A DNA stretch of 64,000 bases from contig NC_087076.1 in assembly GCF_026151205.1 (NCBI RefSeq), positions 15,522,419 to 15,586,418 on the forward strand, given 5' to 3'. The DNA comes from Bolinopsis microptera. Taxonomy: Eukaryota; Ctenophora; Tentaculata; Lobata; Bolinopsidae. Positions 1 to 36,780 of the stretch are shown here, piece after piece. Position 1 is the first letter of the stretch, and each line of letters begins with the position of its first letter. A program made the translations under genes and the position numbers. The notes below the pieces were generated by a model that saw only the letters and a program-made list of their open reading frames with translations, was not told the origin of the DNA and did not search any database.

Positions 1-115
1 GGGATCAACTCTACTTCTAGTCAGCTAAAGAATTCTCAGTGTATACCAGAGAAATCTTTCGTATCATTGGCTTGCCAAATCATTCGATTTCAGTAATTGA
101 AAGAGTTTTTATTTA

Positions 116-4964
<4,849 letters not shown>

Positions 4965-5084
4965 CGAATTGAACTGAATGCTAACTAACTGATACGAATA
5001 TGAGAGCACTTTTGTGGTATGTTGCTTTCAAAGTTGGCTCGTGCAGATAGGGTCGGTATTCTACCAATAGCTGTCTGGGGAGGT

Positions 5085-5225
5085 CGTCACGTGACCGTGT
5101 GCACCAATAAGCCGCGCATCTGCATGTCACGTGATTCAGCGCCGCGTTACGACTGCGTTGGACACATTGTACTGCAGTCATATCGGAAAAACAATGGGTA
5201 ACTCGTATCGCATGATGACGTGAGT
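5085..5225. promoter_or_regulatory. CACGTG/TGACGTGA cluster upstream of the Bsx-like gene
   Basis: Directly upstream of the likely start of the homeobox gene lie GTCACGTGAC (about 5088), GTCACGTGAT (about 5126) and a TGACGTGAGTCA-like site (about 5216), in a GC-richer patch than its surroundings. CACGTG is the canonical E-box of USF/MITF/MYC-type bHLH factors; the third resembles a CRE/AP-1 site. Position and clustering suggest the proximal promoter. No TATA box is obvious. Confidence 0.4.
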
Positions 5226-5821
5226 CAGTCTACAGGCCACAGTGCGGCAATTATACCCATCTATTTCCTGAGCTGCAAACCGCAATTTAGGTGCATTTAA
5301 TGCCTTATTGTTAACTGCTAATGAGCTTTCAGGCCTCATGTTAGGTGTGGGATTGTCTTAATCGACTGCAAATTAATCGTGTAGTACTGTCGATAGGCTA
5401 CAAAAGGGCTTATTGCTACTATTTATATTAGTGTCACTGAACCTAAATCTATGCTATACAATAAAACTGGACGTGCAGTTCAATCCCTAGAATACAACCC
5501 ATAAAAAATTAGGGGTTCATGTTAATCGGCACCTTGTACACCTACAGAGCAATGTACTAGTCCGAGTTAGGGCGGTTCCAAACCCAGGAGGAGCCTCACA
5601 GGGCCAGGCTAATAGCATCCATTATCACATGATCGCTGCTTCCGTTCGGTCAACAGCTCGCTAATTCTATTGTTATCAGTAGCTACACTTGGTTTGGTTT
5701 AACGTGGCTGTAATTTCTTGGATTTCTGCCAGGAAGTGTGATGTTGCGGCACTTTGAGTTTAATGTTTAAGAACTCTGCAAGTACCTAAATGTCCAGTGC
5801 TCTTCAATTTTTCAAAATGAT

Positions 5822-6576
5822 ATCAATTATTTGACCAAAACCCATAATCATGGGTAGAGTGGACCGTTGCCAGTATCTCTCTTTCCCAAACAAAAGGAAA
5901 TGATATTAATTTGAATAACCGTCCACAAATGCAAAATGATACCGAGAATGAAATTGGTCGCTCGCTTTTCTCATTCATATAAAACTGTAGACCCTGGTCA
6001 TTAGAAACACCCCTAAAAGTTCGTTTTTTGACAAAAAATTTAAAACTTCTGTAATTTCATTTCTGTTCTAGTTACGCATTTGATTTTTGGTATGCGTATA
6101 GAAAATCGATAGACTCAGTAGGAGTGATTAAACTGCGAGGGACAATTGAGGCTAACGAATTAGCCTCATCACTTTCAAAAATTAAGAAGAACTACCCGAA
6201 GGCAGCTGTACTCGGCAATAAAGATTCAATAAACATCAGCTAATTGGACACTCACTACCACCCTTATCCCGAAATACTTCAAACTAGATATCGACCTGAA
6301 AGCAACCCAAAGAGACGTTTACAGCATGTGATTGATGTAATTAATCGAAACTTATTAAAAATCCGTAAGCCGTGAATGAATGGGAAAAGCGAGCGACCGA
6401 TTTCATTATTGGTATCATTTTGCATTTGCGGACGGTTAATTTGACCAAAACCCAGTGTCTCTCTTTTCCAAACAAAAGGAAATGATATTAATTTGAATAC
6501 CCGACGGTTATTCACATTAATATCATTTTCTTTTGTTTGGGAAAGAGAGACACTGGGTTTTGGTCAAATAATTGAT
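5822..6576. mobile_element. Inverted-repeat (MITE/fold-back) element with nested palindrome
   Basis: The ends are ATCAATTATTTGACC (from 5822) and its inverse complement ending at 6576. Imperfect arms of roughly 160 bp follow: the stretch at about 5880-5985 reappears inverted at about 6366-6440, and the right side holds a further internal palindrome at about 6434-6565. No target duplication could be made out with confidence. The core contains a short coding-looking frame (separate entry). The class is unknown; the structure is that of a non-autonomous DNA transposon. Confidence 0.65.
6073..6243 (+). CDS. Orphan coding-looking fragment inside the inverted-repeat element
   Basis: An open frame of 56 codons ends in TAA and follows a good-looking acceptor (TTCTGTTCTAG). 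It reads as ordinary globular protein, including SVGVIKLRGTIEANELASSL and YPKAAVLGNKDS, rather than low-complexity noise. It has no upstream partner exon that I can find and lacks a local ATG near its start. It could be the last exon of a captured host gene, a remnant of the element's own protein, or chance. I do not recognise a family. Confidence 0.25.
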   Translation, partial: YAFDFWYAYRKSIDSVGVIKLRGTIEANELASSLSKIKKNYPKAAVLGNKDSINIS

Positions 6577-6602
6577 TCATAATCATATTTTTTATTATCA
6601 TT

Positions 6603-6943
6603 GTCGATTTGTTTGAAGTTGCGGCGAAATAACAGGCTTTACTGGGCGGCGCTCAGCCTGTCATTCCGCCGAATCTTTATTCGTGTTTATGAACATAATA
6701 GCCTGGGGTCCTCAGGTAACTCAGGGGGCGTATTACTTCTCGGGTGTAGAATTGACCGATTTTACCTGTCGTTTAGAACTAGAAGTGTGCGAGGATGACG
6801 GGTGCAGTTACTTTTTTATAGTGCAGGACGAGAAGAGCGAGGAAAGTGACGAGAAGAGCGAGGAAAGTGACGTTGAGAGCGATGTCATCGGAAACTCGAG
6901 CGGAAACATCGATCTTTTTCGTCGGAATCTTTTCATTCCTTAG
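6603..6943 (+). other. Unassigned GC-richer open region with acidic Ser/Glu repeat
   Basis: This stretch is GC-richer than its neighbours and open in one frame (Met at 6683, stop at 6943). The frame encodes a DEKSEES repeat in two copies followed by another acidic Ser-rich segment. It ends about 45 bases before a long poly-C run. There is no recognised domain. It may be an exon fragment of an unknown gene or a piece of a transposable element. Confidence 0.2.
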
Positions 6944-6986
6944 TGGTCGTTCACCTGACAGCAATATAACGTAATCATGGCCTGAC

Positions 6987-7009
6987 CCCCCCCCCCCCCC
7001 CCCCCCCCC
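6987..7009. repeat. Poly-C run
   Basis: An uninterrupted homopolymer of about 23 C. Similar G or C runs recur in the window next to element ends. Confidence 0.9.
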
Positions 7010-7393
7010 GACTTATTTCCCTAGCAAACACTTTTATCTATGTTTCCTGCTACCCTGATCATGATATCAATTATCATGGTGAGCCGAAATCATTGTTATG
7101 ATATCCGGCCAAGCACTTTCTAAACTACTTACTAAAACTATCATAGCCAGATTTCGATCAATTTCTAATTTTTTTCACTAACAGAGTGAAATTGAGTGGA
7201 ATTTGGATTAAAATATTGTCAAATTTTTATTATTCTGGGAGGGTAAAAAAGAAATTTGATATATGTTTAATAACGTATATATTGCTTTAAACAGTTAAAG
7301 CTTTAACTGATCCATCTCTTGATAAAGCGCGTCATTTTTCTTTAAACCTTCAGAAGCTCTTTTGCAAGTTTGAACAATTTAATGCATAGTAAC

Positions 7394-7451
7394 AAAAAAT
7401 CACGTACTGATCTTTGTTAAATTAACAGCGATCAGTACGTGATTTTTTGGT
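7394..7451. repeat. Short perfect-armed hairpin
   Basis: AAAAAATCACGTACTGATC is followed after about 17 bases by its inverse complement. It may be the relic of a MITE. It is not followed by a T-run and there is no gene end beside it, so a terminator role is not suggested. Confidence 0.7.
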
Positions 7452-7885
7452 AATCGAGTGATCAGTTAATCGCGTGATCAGTTAAACTTAATCCGAATCT
7501 GGAATCGCGTGATCATCACTGCCCGTTCTGAATAATCAAGCATGAATTGGTGTGCAAGTGAGAAATTTATCGTGCTGAATGAAACTTTTAAAACAAAATG
7601 AATTCTCTTCGATGCAGTGTTCATCCAATCAGGAATCAGAAAAAGCGAAGATCTGCAAATCATACTTGTGGAACACAACAAGAAAATTGAGAATAATCTT
7701 GTGCGCTATGCATGGCATGCCATTTTAAATTGTTCGATTTAATAAAAGGGCCGTTTAGCGTCGAGGATACAAATCTGAAGTACTGTTTTCGAATTTGTCA
7801 GATGCATTAATATTTTCCCTGAACTTTACATTTGTGTGTGACTGTAATTGTTGATGTTCTGACTGCTAAACTTATGGTTGCTGAT

Positions 7886-8121
7886 CAAGGGTCGACAGAG
7901 GGCAGGATTTGCGACCGAGGCCGAAGAAATTTTGCTTTGATAAAACCGAGGCCGATGCAAACCGAGGTGCGAGGAATTGTCCTCCTGACCGAGGCCGAGG
8001 CCGAGGACTCGGTCGACCCTTAAAATCTTCAAAATTTCGCCGAGGCCGAGGAATAGCAACTTAATTTTTAACCGAGGCCGAGGCAAACCGAGGAATTGTC
8101 CTCTTAACCGGTCGACCCTTG
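7886..8121. mobile_element. Small hAT-like non-autonomous element (236 bp)
   Basis: Terminal inverted repeats CAAGGGTCGAC are flanked by near-identical 8-bp direct repeats, TTGCTGAT on the left and ATGCTGAT on the right (one mismatch). An 8-bp duplication with CA-starting ends is the signature of hAT elements. The interior is made of degenerate repeats of CCGAGGCCGAGG and includes another GTCGACCCTT. No coding capacity. Confidence 0.65.
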
Positions 8122-8225
8122 ATGCTGATCATTCAGTTGTGAAAGTGTCGACTAGAGTACCGACTGTTCACATTGTAGAACAGTTACCCTAACATTAACT
8201 AAATTATTTCACACAGCGAATTAAG

Positions 8226-8543
8226 ATGAAGTTTGTTATCTCAGTTCTTGTCTGCCTTCTGATAGCAGTCCAGTCCAGTCCAATACATGTTCAACCTAAA
8301 CAGAAAATTGCAATTGAACCTGCTGAAAATAAACCTGCTGAAAAGAAAGCTGCTGAAAAGAAAGCTGCTGTAAAGAAAGCTGCTGTAAATAAAGTTGATG
8401 TAAAGAAAGCTGCTGTTAAGAAAGTTGCTGAAATGAAAGCTGCTGTAAAGAAAGCTGCTGTAAAGAAAGTTGCTGTAAAGAAAGCTGCTGTAAAGAAATT
8501 TGCTGGAATAAAAGCTGCTGTAAGAAAGTTGCTGTTGGATTAG
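8226..8543 (+). CDS. Secreted Lys/Ala-repeat protein, probably frameshifted
   Basis: The 105-aa ORF begins with a convincing signal peptide (MKFVISVLVCLLIAVQSSP). It then consists almost wholly of 5- to 6-residue units of the type KKAAV/KKVAV/EKKAA, a strongly basic amphipathic pattern. After residue 98 the repeat continues one frame away: the DNA after the stop still encodes AVGLEAEKRA-like and then NAAKMETAAKPKKE-like sequence if frames are switched, so small deletions probably shortened the original protein. Such Lys/Ala-rich secreted peptides can be cationic antimicrobial, venom or matrix components; no specific function can be read. No homologue is recognised. It could also be a decaying gene copy. 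Confidence 0.5.
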   Translation: MKFVISVLVCLLIAVQSSPIHVQPKQKIAIEPAENKPAEKKAAEKKAAVKKAAVNKVDVKKAAVKKVAEMKAAVKKAAVKKVAVKKAAVKKFAGIKAAVRKLLLD

Positions 8544-8705
8544 AGGCAGAGAAACGAGCTATAGGTCTAAGAATGCTGCTAAAATGGAAACTGCTGCAAA
8601 GCCAAAGAAAGAGTTACAGGGGTAGCTGTCGCTAGATGACGCTAGATCGCGACATTGACAATTGAAATTGAAAAGGTGCCACGCAATTGGCGACATTGTC
8701 GCTAT

Positions 8706-8800
8706 CTTTACCGATTGTTGAAATTCGATATTTAGCGTCATCTAGCGTCATTTCACGCTAGATGACGCTATAGATGACGAATTTCAACAATCGGTAAAGG
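8706..8800. repeat. Inverted repeat with GCGTCATCTAGCG core (MITE-like)
   Basis: Arms CTTTACCGATTGTTGAAATT and inverse flank a core made of repeated TAGATGACGCTA units. The same GCTAGATGACGCTAGAT unit occurs at about 8630, suggesting the element reaches back to about 8625. Confidence 0.6.
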
Positions 8801-9740
8801 TCCACTTACGTACCTTAAATTACTTATACGTCCGCAAAATTTGGAAACAAAGATTCTTGAATTATGTATCTTATTATTTCTAAAAGGACGCAACTGACAA
8901 TCCAATTGTTATCAGCTATCGAATTATGTATCACCCAATCAAGGTAGAATTAGAAACTAGGTTAAGGAGTTAGCCTTTATACTGAACAGTGATATTTTAT
9001 TTCAAAATCTATCGCAGTGCAGTCGACTTTTCAGTTTTACACTGTGCACTGGTTGGATCTACAATCTACTTATTGACCATTTTTAGTTTTGACTCTTCCT
9101 CCCCCAAATTTGCTTTTAACCTCTCCCATTAATGATTAATTATATCATTTGAACTTGAAATGAGTATTTGGATTCAATTTTCAACTTATTAATTTCGCTT
9201 CTCATGCAATTAATTATTTTCAAAACCAAAAAATTAAACTCATTGTCTCATTCCTGAACTTGATGTTGAAGCACAAGTTGTATACAATTTGCATACAATA
9301 AACATGTTGATCGGCTCGAAAACATCTCATGAAAAACGTTCTGAAACTGAAAAAAAAGGTTAAATTTGCATTTCACAGAAAATGGGAGGAGCATATTATT
9401 ATCTTATTTATTCCTCTGAAAGTCATACGTTGAATCACATAACACGAGTATTTACAAAAACCGGTAAAACCAACGAAAAAGTTAAAAAAACAGAAATGCA
9501 ATTTAAACATGACCTATCAATAACCCTAAAATCTAGATACAAATATCTAACAGTGAGAGATCGTTCATGTATTACCTGCACAAGGTTTAAGCTTTAACCC
9601 CTCCCCCAACTATAATATTTAAATTCCATTTTATCTTGTTTTTCACTGTTTAACTTAAAATCATCTGCACAAAACCCTGGAAATCAAAAGGCTTACAGTT
9701 ACATAAGATTAAAGTAATGTGTGTTTGATTTTTATGCCTT
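8801..9740. other. Intergenic, nothing recognised
   Basis: AT-rich sequence between the Lys/Ala ORF and the 3' end of the myosin gene. An open frame at 9382-9597 has no recognisable domain and is probably chance. Confidence 0.5.
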
Positions 9741-9745
9741 CAATC

Positions 9746-9751
9746 TTTAAT
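9746..9751 (-). promoter_or_regulatory. Candidate polyadenylation signal (ATTAAA) of the myosin gene
   Basis: On the minus strand ATTAAA lies about 133 bases past the myosin stop codon, a normal distance for a 3' UTR. Confidence 0.35.
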
Positions 9752-9883
9752 CCATGTTGCAACTCTTATTCGTAAATTAGTATAAAGACTGTACAAAATG
9801 AAGCCATGAATGCAAAATGATCGATGAGAATTATATGGTATTCTATATATCAAACAATGGAAATCATAATCTCATAATAAGTC

Positions 9884-30531
<20,648 letters not shown>

Positions 30532-31164
30532 CCTTCTTCGGGAAAACTGCCGAAACAGTCACTTGCAGGCCGCAGAGTCTTGGAGTCACATCATCTAAAC
30601 CCAATAGTCGTTAAATACAGGAAAATGGCATAGCTATATAATAAAAGTACATTTTTTCATAGTTGAGGGGTCATTATTATTCAAATATTACATTTTAGTT
30701 AGTAAAAAAATGGATTGATAAAAGACTACTGCTGATTATAGCGGAGTATCATCTTTCACACAGCTTCTATTCCTTCATAAAAAGCTCTGTTATTGTGATA
30801 GTTGCAATTACGAAAACACTGAGATCTCAAGAATCTTGCAAAATTAGTGCTTGCTGATGTATATAATCGGACCATTTTATTGAATTTTATGTAGTACAGT
30901 ACACTACAATGTAAATCTACCAAAATTAATATACAAGGGGAATCTTAAGAAGATACTCTCAGCCCTCAATCGCGGAGTCAACCGAAAAGATTTGACACAG
31001 ATGTTTATTGTTTAATGTTGTATAGCTACAGATATAACGGAACCCTTGGCTGGCTCCATAGAGTAGGCTACATCGGAATGTCGTTCAAAGTGTATGTATT
31101 TGATTGTTGATATTTCAAATAATATTGGTAGCAATGGATCATTTCGTCATTGGACTCTCTCATA

Positions 31165-31410
31165 AAGTGTATCTGAAAATGTTTCTTTTCAAACGTGCTC
31201 ATAATATTGAATCTTGATAAGTTTCTTAAAATACTGCCTCTATATTTCTTAGCTTTTCCCTAAACAATTTTCTACTGGAGTGCATACAGATTAAAGTTTT
31301 ATTTAGTGTATCAAGTTTTAATAGTCTTGCACGGCTTACAATATAAAGGTGGATTGCTTTTTCAGGTTTTATTTAGTCCTGAACTATTTTCGTGACATAC
31401 CTGTACATTT
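31165..31410 (+). mobile_element. 3' fragment of a non-LTR retrotransposon
   Basis: This stretch closely repeats 36030-36260 (both contain GTGTATCTGAAAA and TTTCTTTTCAAACGTGCTCA), which is the C-terminal end of a LINE ORF and its 3' UTR. The reading frame here is broken by a stop soon after the shared start. Confidence 0.7.
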
Positions 31411-31659
31411 TAAGTTGTTTGCCACTATAATATAAACATTTAAATGATTATTATATTATATTTACTTTATATTATATATATTATTATTACTTATTACTTA
31501 TTATATATTATATATACTATTATTATTACTTATTATTACCGTGTACTGTGCTCTGATCTGTACTGCCAATTCCAACATTTGATTTGATGAAATGTATATA
31601 TCGTTTGAATAACTTTTCAACAGTAGGTTTGAGGTTGAAAATATTTGTAATATATGGTC

Positions 31660-31830
31660 GAATACAGTTTGGTAATACTGATACATTTCTACAAATATAA
31701 TGGAACCAATACAAAATACGCTTTTTTTTAAATTGAAGGTTCAAGATATGTTGGTAATACTGGTACATTTCTACAAATATAATGGAACCAATACAAAATA
31801 CGCTTTTTTTTAATTGCAGGTTTAAAATAT
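31660..31830. repeat. Tandem duplication of about 80 bp
   Basis: Two copies of a unit containing TTGGTAATACTG and CTACAAATATAATGG, differing at a few positions. Confidence 0.75.
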
Positions 31831-31894
31831 GTTCATTTAACAACACTAAATGAATTGAACGCTAATCGGTTAAACCAATAGATGTAGTAAGAGT

Positions 31895-32398
31895 GTGACA
31901 AAGGTCATGAATCTTCAGTGTTCTTTTCTTCCAGAGCGGATTGTTCCTTATTGGAACAAACTCCCTTCGGAGGTGAAGAACTGCTTGACAGTTTTGAGTT
32001 TTAAAATTGGATTCATGGAAAGTATTAAAAAGAATATGATTCATAAATGTATTGTAAATGACTTTCATTTTTGGAATGTTTCGAAAGAAGTTTTAACAAG
32101 AATTGAAGGTACCAGTTATGTCAGTAATAAGGAAAAACATGGTTATCTTTGGTTTCATCCTTATGTAGCAAAGAAACGTATTATAAATCTTTACTCAACT
32201 GGGAAGTATGAATAAATTACATTTTTTAATGTTGTTGTTATTCATGATTAATATTTGATAAGTTATTACTTTTAAATTTGATGGAGGAATGGTTACTGTA
32301 TATTTTTCCATGTATGATGTAGTGCGATGATACTTTATTATAAAAACATTAGTGATGATGTTGTGTCATAATTTTTATTTTACTTTTACTTTACTTTA
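31895..32398 (+). mobile_element. 5'-truncated CR1-like LINE, 3' end with (TTTAC)n tail
   Basis: The ORF end (stop at 32213-32215) carries FLPERIVPYWNKLPSEVKNC, a nearby WNVSKEVLTRIEGTSY and YVAKKR, paralleling the C-terminus of the longer LINE at 33.9-35.1 kb (FWNKLPSFVRN, WEVSNIVLAKIEGVNY, CVAKRK). The 3' UTR contains AGTGCGATGATA and GATGATGT.GTGTCATAA, then a TTTAC-type microsatellite. This is the expected 5' truncation of target-primed retrotransposition. Confidence 0.8.
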
Positions 32399-32599
32399 AA
32401 TTTTTTATTAAAAGTCGTTCAATCAGTATTGCAAGGTAAAATAAAAAATTCAATAAAATAAACAACTAAATTTCAAATTTTTAATATAAATCATTTCTTA
32501 TATGAAACATTTGGACAGAGTACATATTTTCGGCAAAACCAGTACATAGTTTACATATATATAATAAAAGTACAATCAAGTTTTTGTGTAACGAAGAAT

Positions 32600-33690
32600 T
32601 CCATACACAAATCAAATCTCACGCAACGGGTGATACTTTGCTGTAACAAGAGCCCTCTCGCTTGCAGTAGCGCGCGACTGCCGAAGGCGCGTCAAGCAAT
32701 ACGCGTATACACATGGCTATGTGAAGGTGATACTCGTAAAATAGTTGTTCCAAATATTATATTTTATATACTGTCGACGAGTCTAATTCGTGACTCGGCG
32801 CGCGCGCGCGCGCGTCTTAAGGTAGGTAATATTATAAACTTTAACTACATAGTGGACGCGCGCGGCAAATAATTATCGTTCTTACGATACATGGGAGCCG
32901 CAAACTCATGCGCGGCGGGTCAAAAATATAAAAAAATTTAATGCAAGTTGATTTTTTGAGAATAAAGTTATAAAGTTACAATTGCTTCAAAAGGCACAAA
33001 ATCAAAAATTTTAAAAAACTCAAGTTTCAATCTTTTATGTCATGTTTTTTGTTTAACAATTGGACCAGCAGTTAGTTAATTGACGATGTCAATTTATCGC
33101 GATCGCAGCTCGGGGAGGCACAGTAGCGCATTTCGCCGATATATTATGCTTCTAGCACTCTTCGTTGCGAGAAGCATAATTGAGTGCGCGGCGCGGCACA
33201 GTAAGGCAGCGCGTTACAAGCAGTTAGCAGCAGTTTCTTTGCACTTTAGTCTACCTGTGGGCTGCGCCGCGCATCTTCTCGCAACCACTTCGGTAAATCG
33301 TCGAGCTGCGAAGGATTGACATCGTGAATCAATTTTCCTGTATACTTTCACATAACCATGAATCTTTGCGTACTACGTGACGTTACTGTAAAGGAGCTAC
33401 TGCAAGCTCTGGTTTGTGGTTAGCGTAAAATCAGTCCCAACAGCCTTGCAAACTTAAAACACGGTATTTGTAATCGTGTAAGTTCCTAATAATAAAATGA
33501 CGATGAGGGTCACAACGTGAGACAAAATATTGGTTAGTGGTTAGGTCCTAATATTTATACCTATTGTCATGATATGAAGTTTTAAGAGAACTCTCCTTAA
33601 ATTATTTTAATGCAATCACTCAGAGAAGTTTTATAACAGGACACTCCAATAAAGACATCTGCCCACAACAAGGAGCCATAGTTGTTTTAA
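32600..33690. other. GC-richer islands without recognised gene
   Basis: Contains a (GC)n alternating tract at about 32796-32813, other CGCGCG stretches, and a GC-rich open frame at 33080-33319 with a small hairpin (TATGCTTCTAGCAC...GAGAAGCATA). There is no domain and no splice structure. It may be a non-coding piece of a transposable element or a CpG-rich regulatory region. Confidence 0.3.
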
Positions 33691-33934
33691 TAGTGTGACA
33701 GTATTAGAATTATTATCATTATTATTCAGTCCCAACAATTTCCACTTTCATGGAGATCACATTGCTCACAATTCAATATGGACGAAATTTGACGAAATCC
33801 AAAATCTGTCGTGGATCATGTGCTTCTATGTGAAAAGTACCAGTCGGTCTTTTTCCTGTTTAATAATGTTTCTGTTTTCATTTTTCTTTTATTTTTGATA
33901 AGCATCCACAACTGGTAATTTAACATTTTTGTAG

Positions 33935-35313
33935 AACCAAAGTGGTAACACTTTAGATATTGTGAAAGACTTTTTATCTGGAAGAAGATTTAAGACATTC
34001 GTTGGTGGAGCATATTCCTACCTTCGTGATGTTTTATCAGGCGTCCCACAAGGGTCTGTTTTAGGTCCTTTATTGTTTGTCATTTTTATCAATGACTTGC
34101 CTGATTGTATTAATGGTATATCAAAACTGTTTGCAGATGATTTTAAAGTTATTATGGATGCCAATGACACTGAAAGCACTTTCAATATGTTAGAAAGCTT
34201 GCAAAACTGGCAAAATGTGTGGCTGTTAAAGTTTAATCCTAGCAAATGCAAAATAATGCATGTTCCATTTAATGAAAATCCCCTTCAAGAATATGTATTT
34301 AGTGGTGTTACACTTGAATGTATTGAAGCAGAGAAAGATCTTGGAGTTTTAACTTCTTCAGATTTGAAATGGTCGAAACATATTAAAAGTTGTATTAGTA
34401 AAGCAAACAGTATGATTGCATGGGTTACAAGGAATCTCATTATAAGAGAAATTAACGTTATGAGAAATGTTTATAAAACTATAATAAGACCCCACTTGGA
34501 GTATTGTGCTCAGTTGTGGTCTCCACCTGCCTGCCATGGGAATTGGGCTACTATCATTGAACTGGAAAATGTCCAGAGAAGGTTCACACGCCTTATTGAT
34601 GATATTGGAACACTTCCTTACAGTGAAAGGTTGGATGCCTTACAGATTACAACACTCGCAGAGAGACGGGTTAGAGGAGATTTGATTGAAGCCTACAAAA
34701 TTGTAAATGGATTGGTTGAGTATGGAAAAGATATTTTCAATTTAAGTAGATCGGGAGATAAAATTGTTAGCACTAAATCTAACAATATTGATAGAAATAT
34801 TAAAACCTTGTCTAATAATTTTTTATCAGAGCGTGTTATCAGCTTTTGGAACAAATTGCCATCTTTTGTTAGAAATTCGGTGTCTGTTATTGATTTTAAA
34901 ATTAATCTAGAAGAATTTAAAAAGACTAATAATTTAGTAGACACAGGCAACTTTTGGGAAGTGTCAAACATAGTTTTAGCTAAAATAGAGGGTGTAAATT
35001 ATATCGAAAAGAAGAAGCAACAAGTTCAATATTTACATAAAAATCCGTGTGTTGCCAAGAGAAAGGGAATAAATATCTCATGAATTTGTTTTTATTTAGT
35101 TATTTTTAAATTAACGGTTTTTAACTTTTTTAACTTTTTTATATGTAAATAAATTATGACAATTATGTTAGTTATAGAATTTGTTTGTTTTTTTAATGAC
35201 GAAGGCTGTGAAATGTTCACAGTTCTGATAATGAGGAAATCAGAAAGAATGTTTAAAACTAGTGATGATGTTTATGTCATTATTCTTAATCTAATCTAAT
35301 CTAATCTAAATCC
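33935..35313 (+). mobile_element. 5'-truncated CR1-like non-LTR retrotransposon with reverse-transcriptase palm
   Basis: A 373-codon ORF (33962-35083) encodes the C-terminal half of a LINE reverse transcriptase: FVGGAYSYLRDVLSGVPQGSVLGPLLFVIF, the catalytic box as FADD, FNPSKCKIMHV, EKDLGVLTSSDLKWSKHI, the LEYCAQLWSP segment, and the ERVISFWNKLP C-terminal motif. The 3' UTR has GTGATGATGTTTATGTCATTA and ends in (AATCT)n. The ORF has no stops, so the copy is fairly young, but the endonuclease and fingers are missing (5' truncation). Confidence 0.88.
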
Positions 35314-35419
35314 AATATATCCATACTTAAGGGTGATCTTCCTATTAAGCTCACAATCATTAGTCTGAGTCGATAGCAGGTTCTTGTGTAAATCCATCGA
35401 AGTCTCTGGCACAGGTGAG

Positions 35420-36260
35420 GGTTTCGACCACTATACTATGTGTTGAATCAGATATCTTTAGGAGGAGTAGAGCTGTCAAATGAGACGTGTATCAGATTTG
35501 TCAGCACAACAAAAAATCTTGGTGTGCAAATCGAGCATCACCTTACCTTTGAGCCTCAAATCATGCCCCTAAAAAAACATTGTTTTAGACTCCTCGGGAA
35601 TGTTATCAGAAGAAAGTATCTTTTTAGTAAAGCTCAGCTTAAGCTTATTGTTAATAGCATTATCGTCTGCAAATTGGATTACTGCAACGCCCTTTATTTT
35701 GGAATCAGTGACTACCTCATCCATCAGCTTCAACTCATTCAAAATGCTGCTGCTAAAGCAATAGTAGGACTAAATAAACATGATCATTTAGGAGATACTC
35801 TGAAAGACCTTCATTGGCTGCCTATCAGTTACAGAATTCAGTACTAATTATTACTTCTTGTTTATAAATGTCTAAGTACAATGTTTAAATTTGCAAACTA
35901 TAATCATCTTATCTATTTGCCTGAACCTAGAGTGCATACACAATATAGAGAAAGATCTTTTCAGGAAGTTGGCCCTAAATTATGGAATGAACTACCATTT
36001 GAGATTAAGAATTGTACAACATTGGACTCTTTTAAAGTGTATCTGAAAACATTTCTTTTCAAACGTGCTCATAATATTGTATCTCAATATTTTTCAATCC
36101 TAGTTTTCCCTATTTGGTTCTACTGGAAAATGCATACACATTATCGTTTATTTAGTGTATCAATTCTAATCACCCTTATCTGGTTTAGAATATGAATGTG
36201 GGTTGCTTTTTCAGGTTTTATTGTATCCTGGACTGTTTTCGTGGCACACCTGTGCATTTT
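35420..36260 (+). mobile_element. Degenerate LINE fragment (thumb and C-terminus)
   Basis: Frame contains VSTTKNLGVQIEHHLTFEPQI, LDYCNALYFGI, IQNAAAKAIVG, a following HWLPISYRIQY, a stop at 35845-35847, then continues as PEPRVHTQYRERSFQEVGPKLWNELPFEIK. These are conserved in CR1/L2/Jockey-type LINE proteins. It belongs to a different lineage from the LINE just upstream and is inactivated by the stop and truncation. Confidence 0.8.
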
Positions 36261-36284
36261 AAGTTGTTGTGCCACTATAATAAG

Positions 36285-36330
36285 TAAAATACAATTTTTA
36301 AGTAAAATACAATTTTTATTTTCCACAGAA
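36285..36330 (+). repeat. Short tandem duplication
   Basis: AAGTAAAATACAATTTTT is repeated twice in direct succession. Confidence 0.6.
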
Positions 36331-36499
36331 GAATCAATACATATTGAATTGTAAATATCCGATAATTTCATTAATAATCATTAAAAGTTGCTTTGTAAAA
36401 TCAATAACGAAAAGCTGTACGCTATTATTATTATTTACTATTAATAAGCATTCGTGAGGGGGTCTCTGTCTGTGCAATCCTGTAGGAATACTGTGAACA

Positions 36500-36779
36500 G
36501 AAGTTGTATAGCCACAAAACAATTGTCCTACAAACTTTATGAACAAATTTAGTTACATATCAGAAGGTAGTAGGAGCGGCGAAAGCTGCAACCTATATGT
36601 TAATAGATCAACATCTCATAAAAACTTTCAATACTTGGGGGCAAAATGTTGGAATAATGTTCCAACAGATCTACGAAATCTGCCCGATGTTAAAAGCTTA
36701 AGTGATTCGTATAAGAAACAGCTACTCTCATCTATAACAACAGACCCTAATTACACCGTCGACAATTCATATGAGTTTT
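36500..36779 (+). mobile_element. LINE C-terminal fragment
   Basis: The frame ending at 36779-36781 contains STSHKNFQYLGAKCWNNVPTDLRN, the typical LINE end motif of the form (Y/F)xGxKxWN(N/S)(L/V)P. It abuts a second LINE piece directly downstream. Confidence 0.65.
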
Positions 36780-36780
36780 A

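Noticed and set aside
33080-33319. GC-rich 79-aa frame as a gene
   Set aside because: No domain, no splice or start context; composition reflects local CpG-rich repeat DNA.
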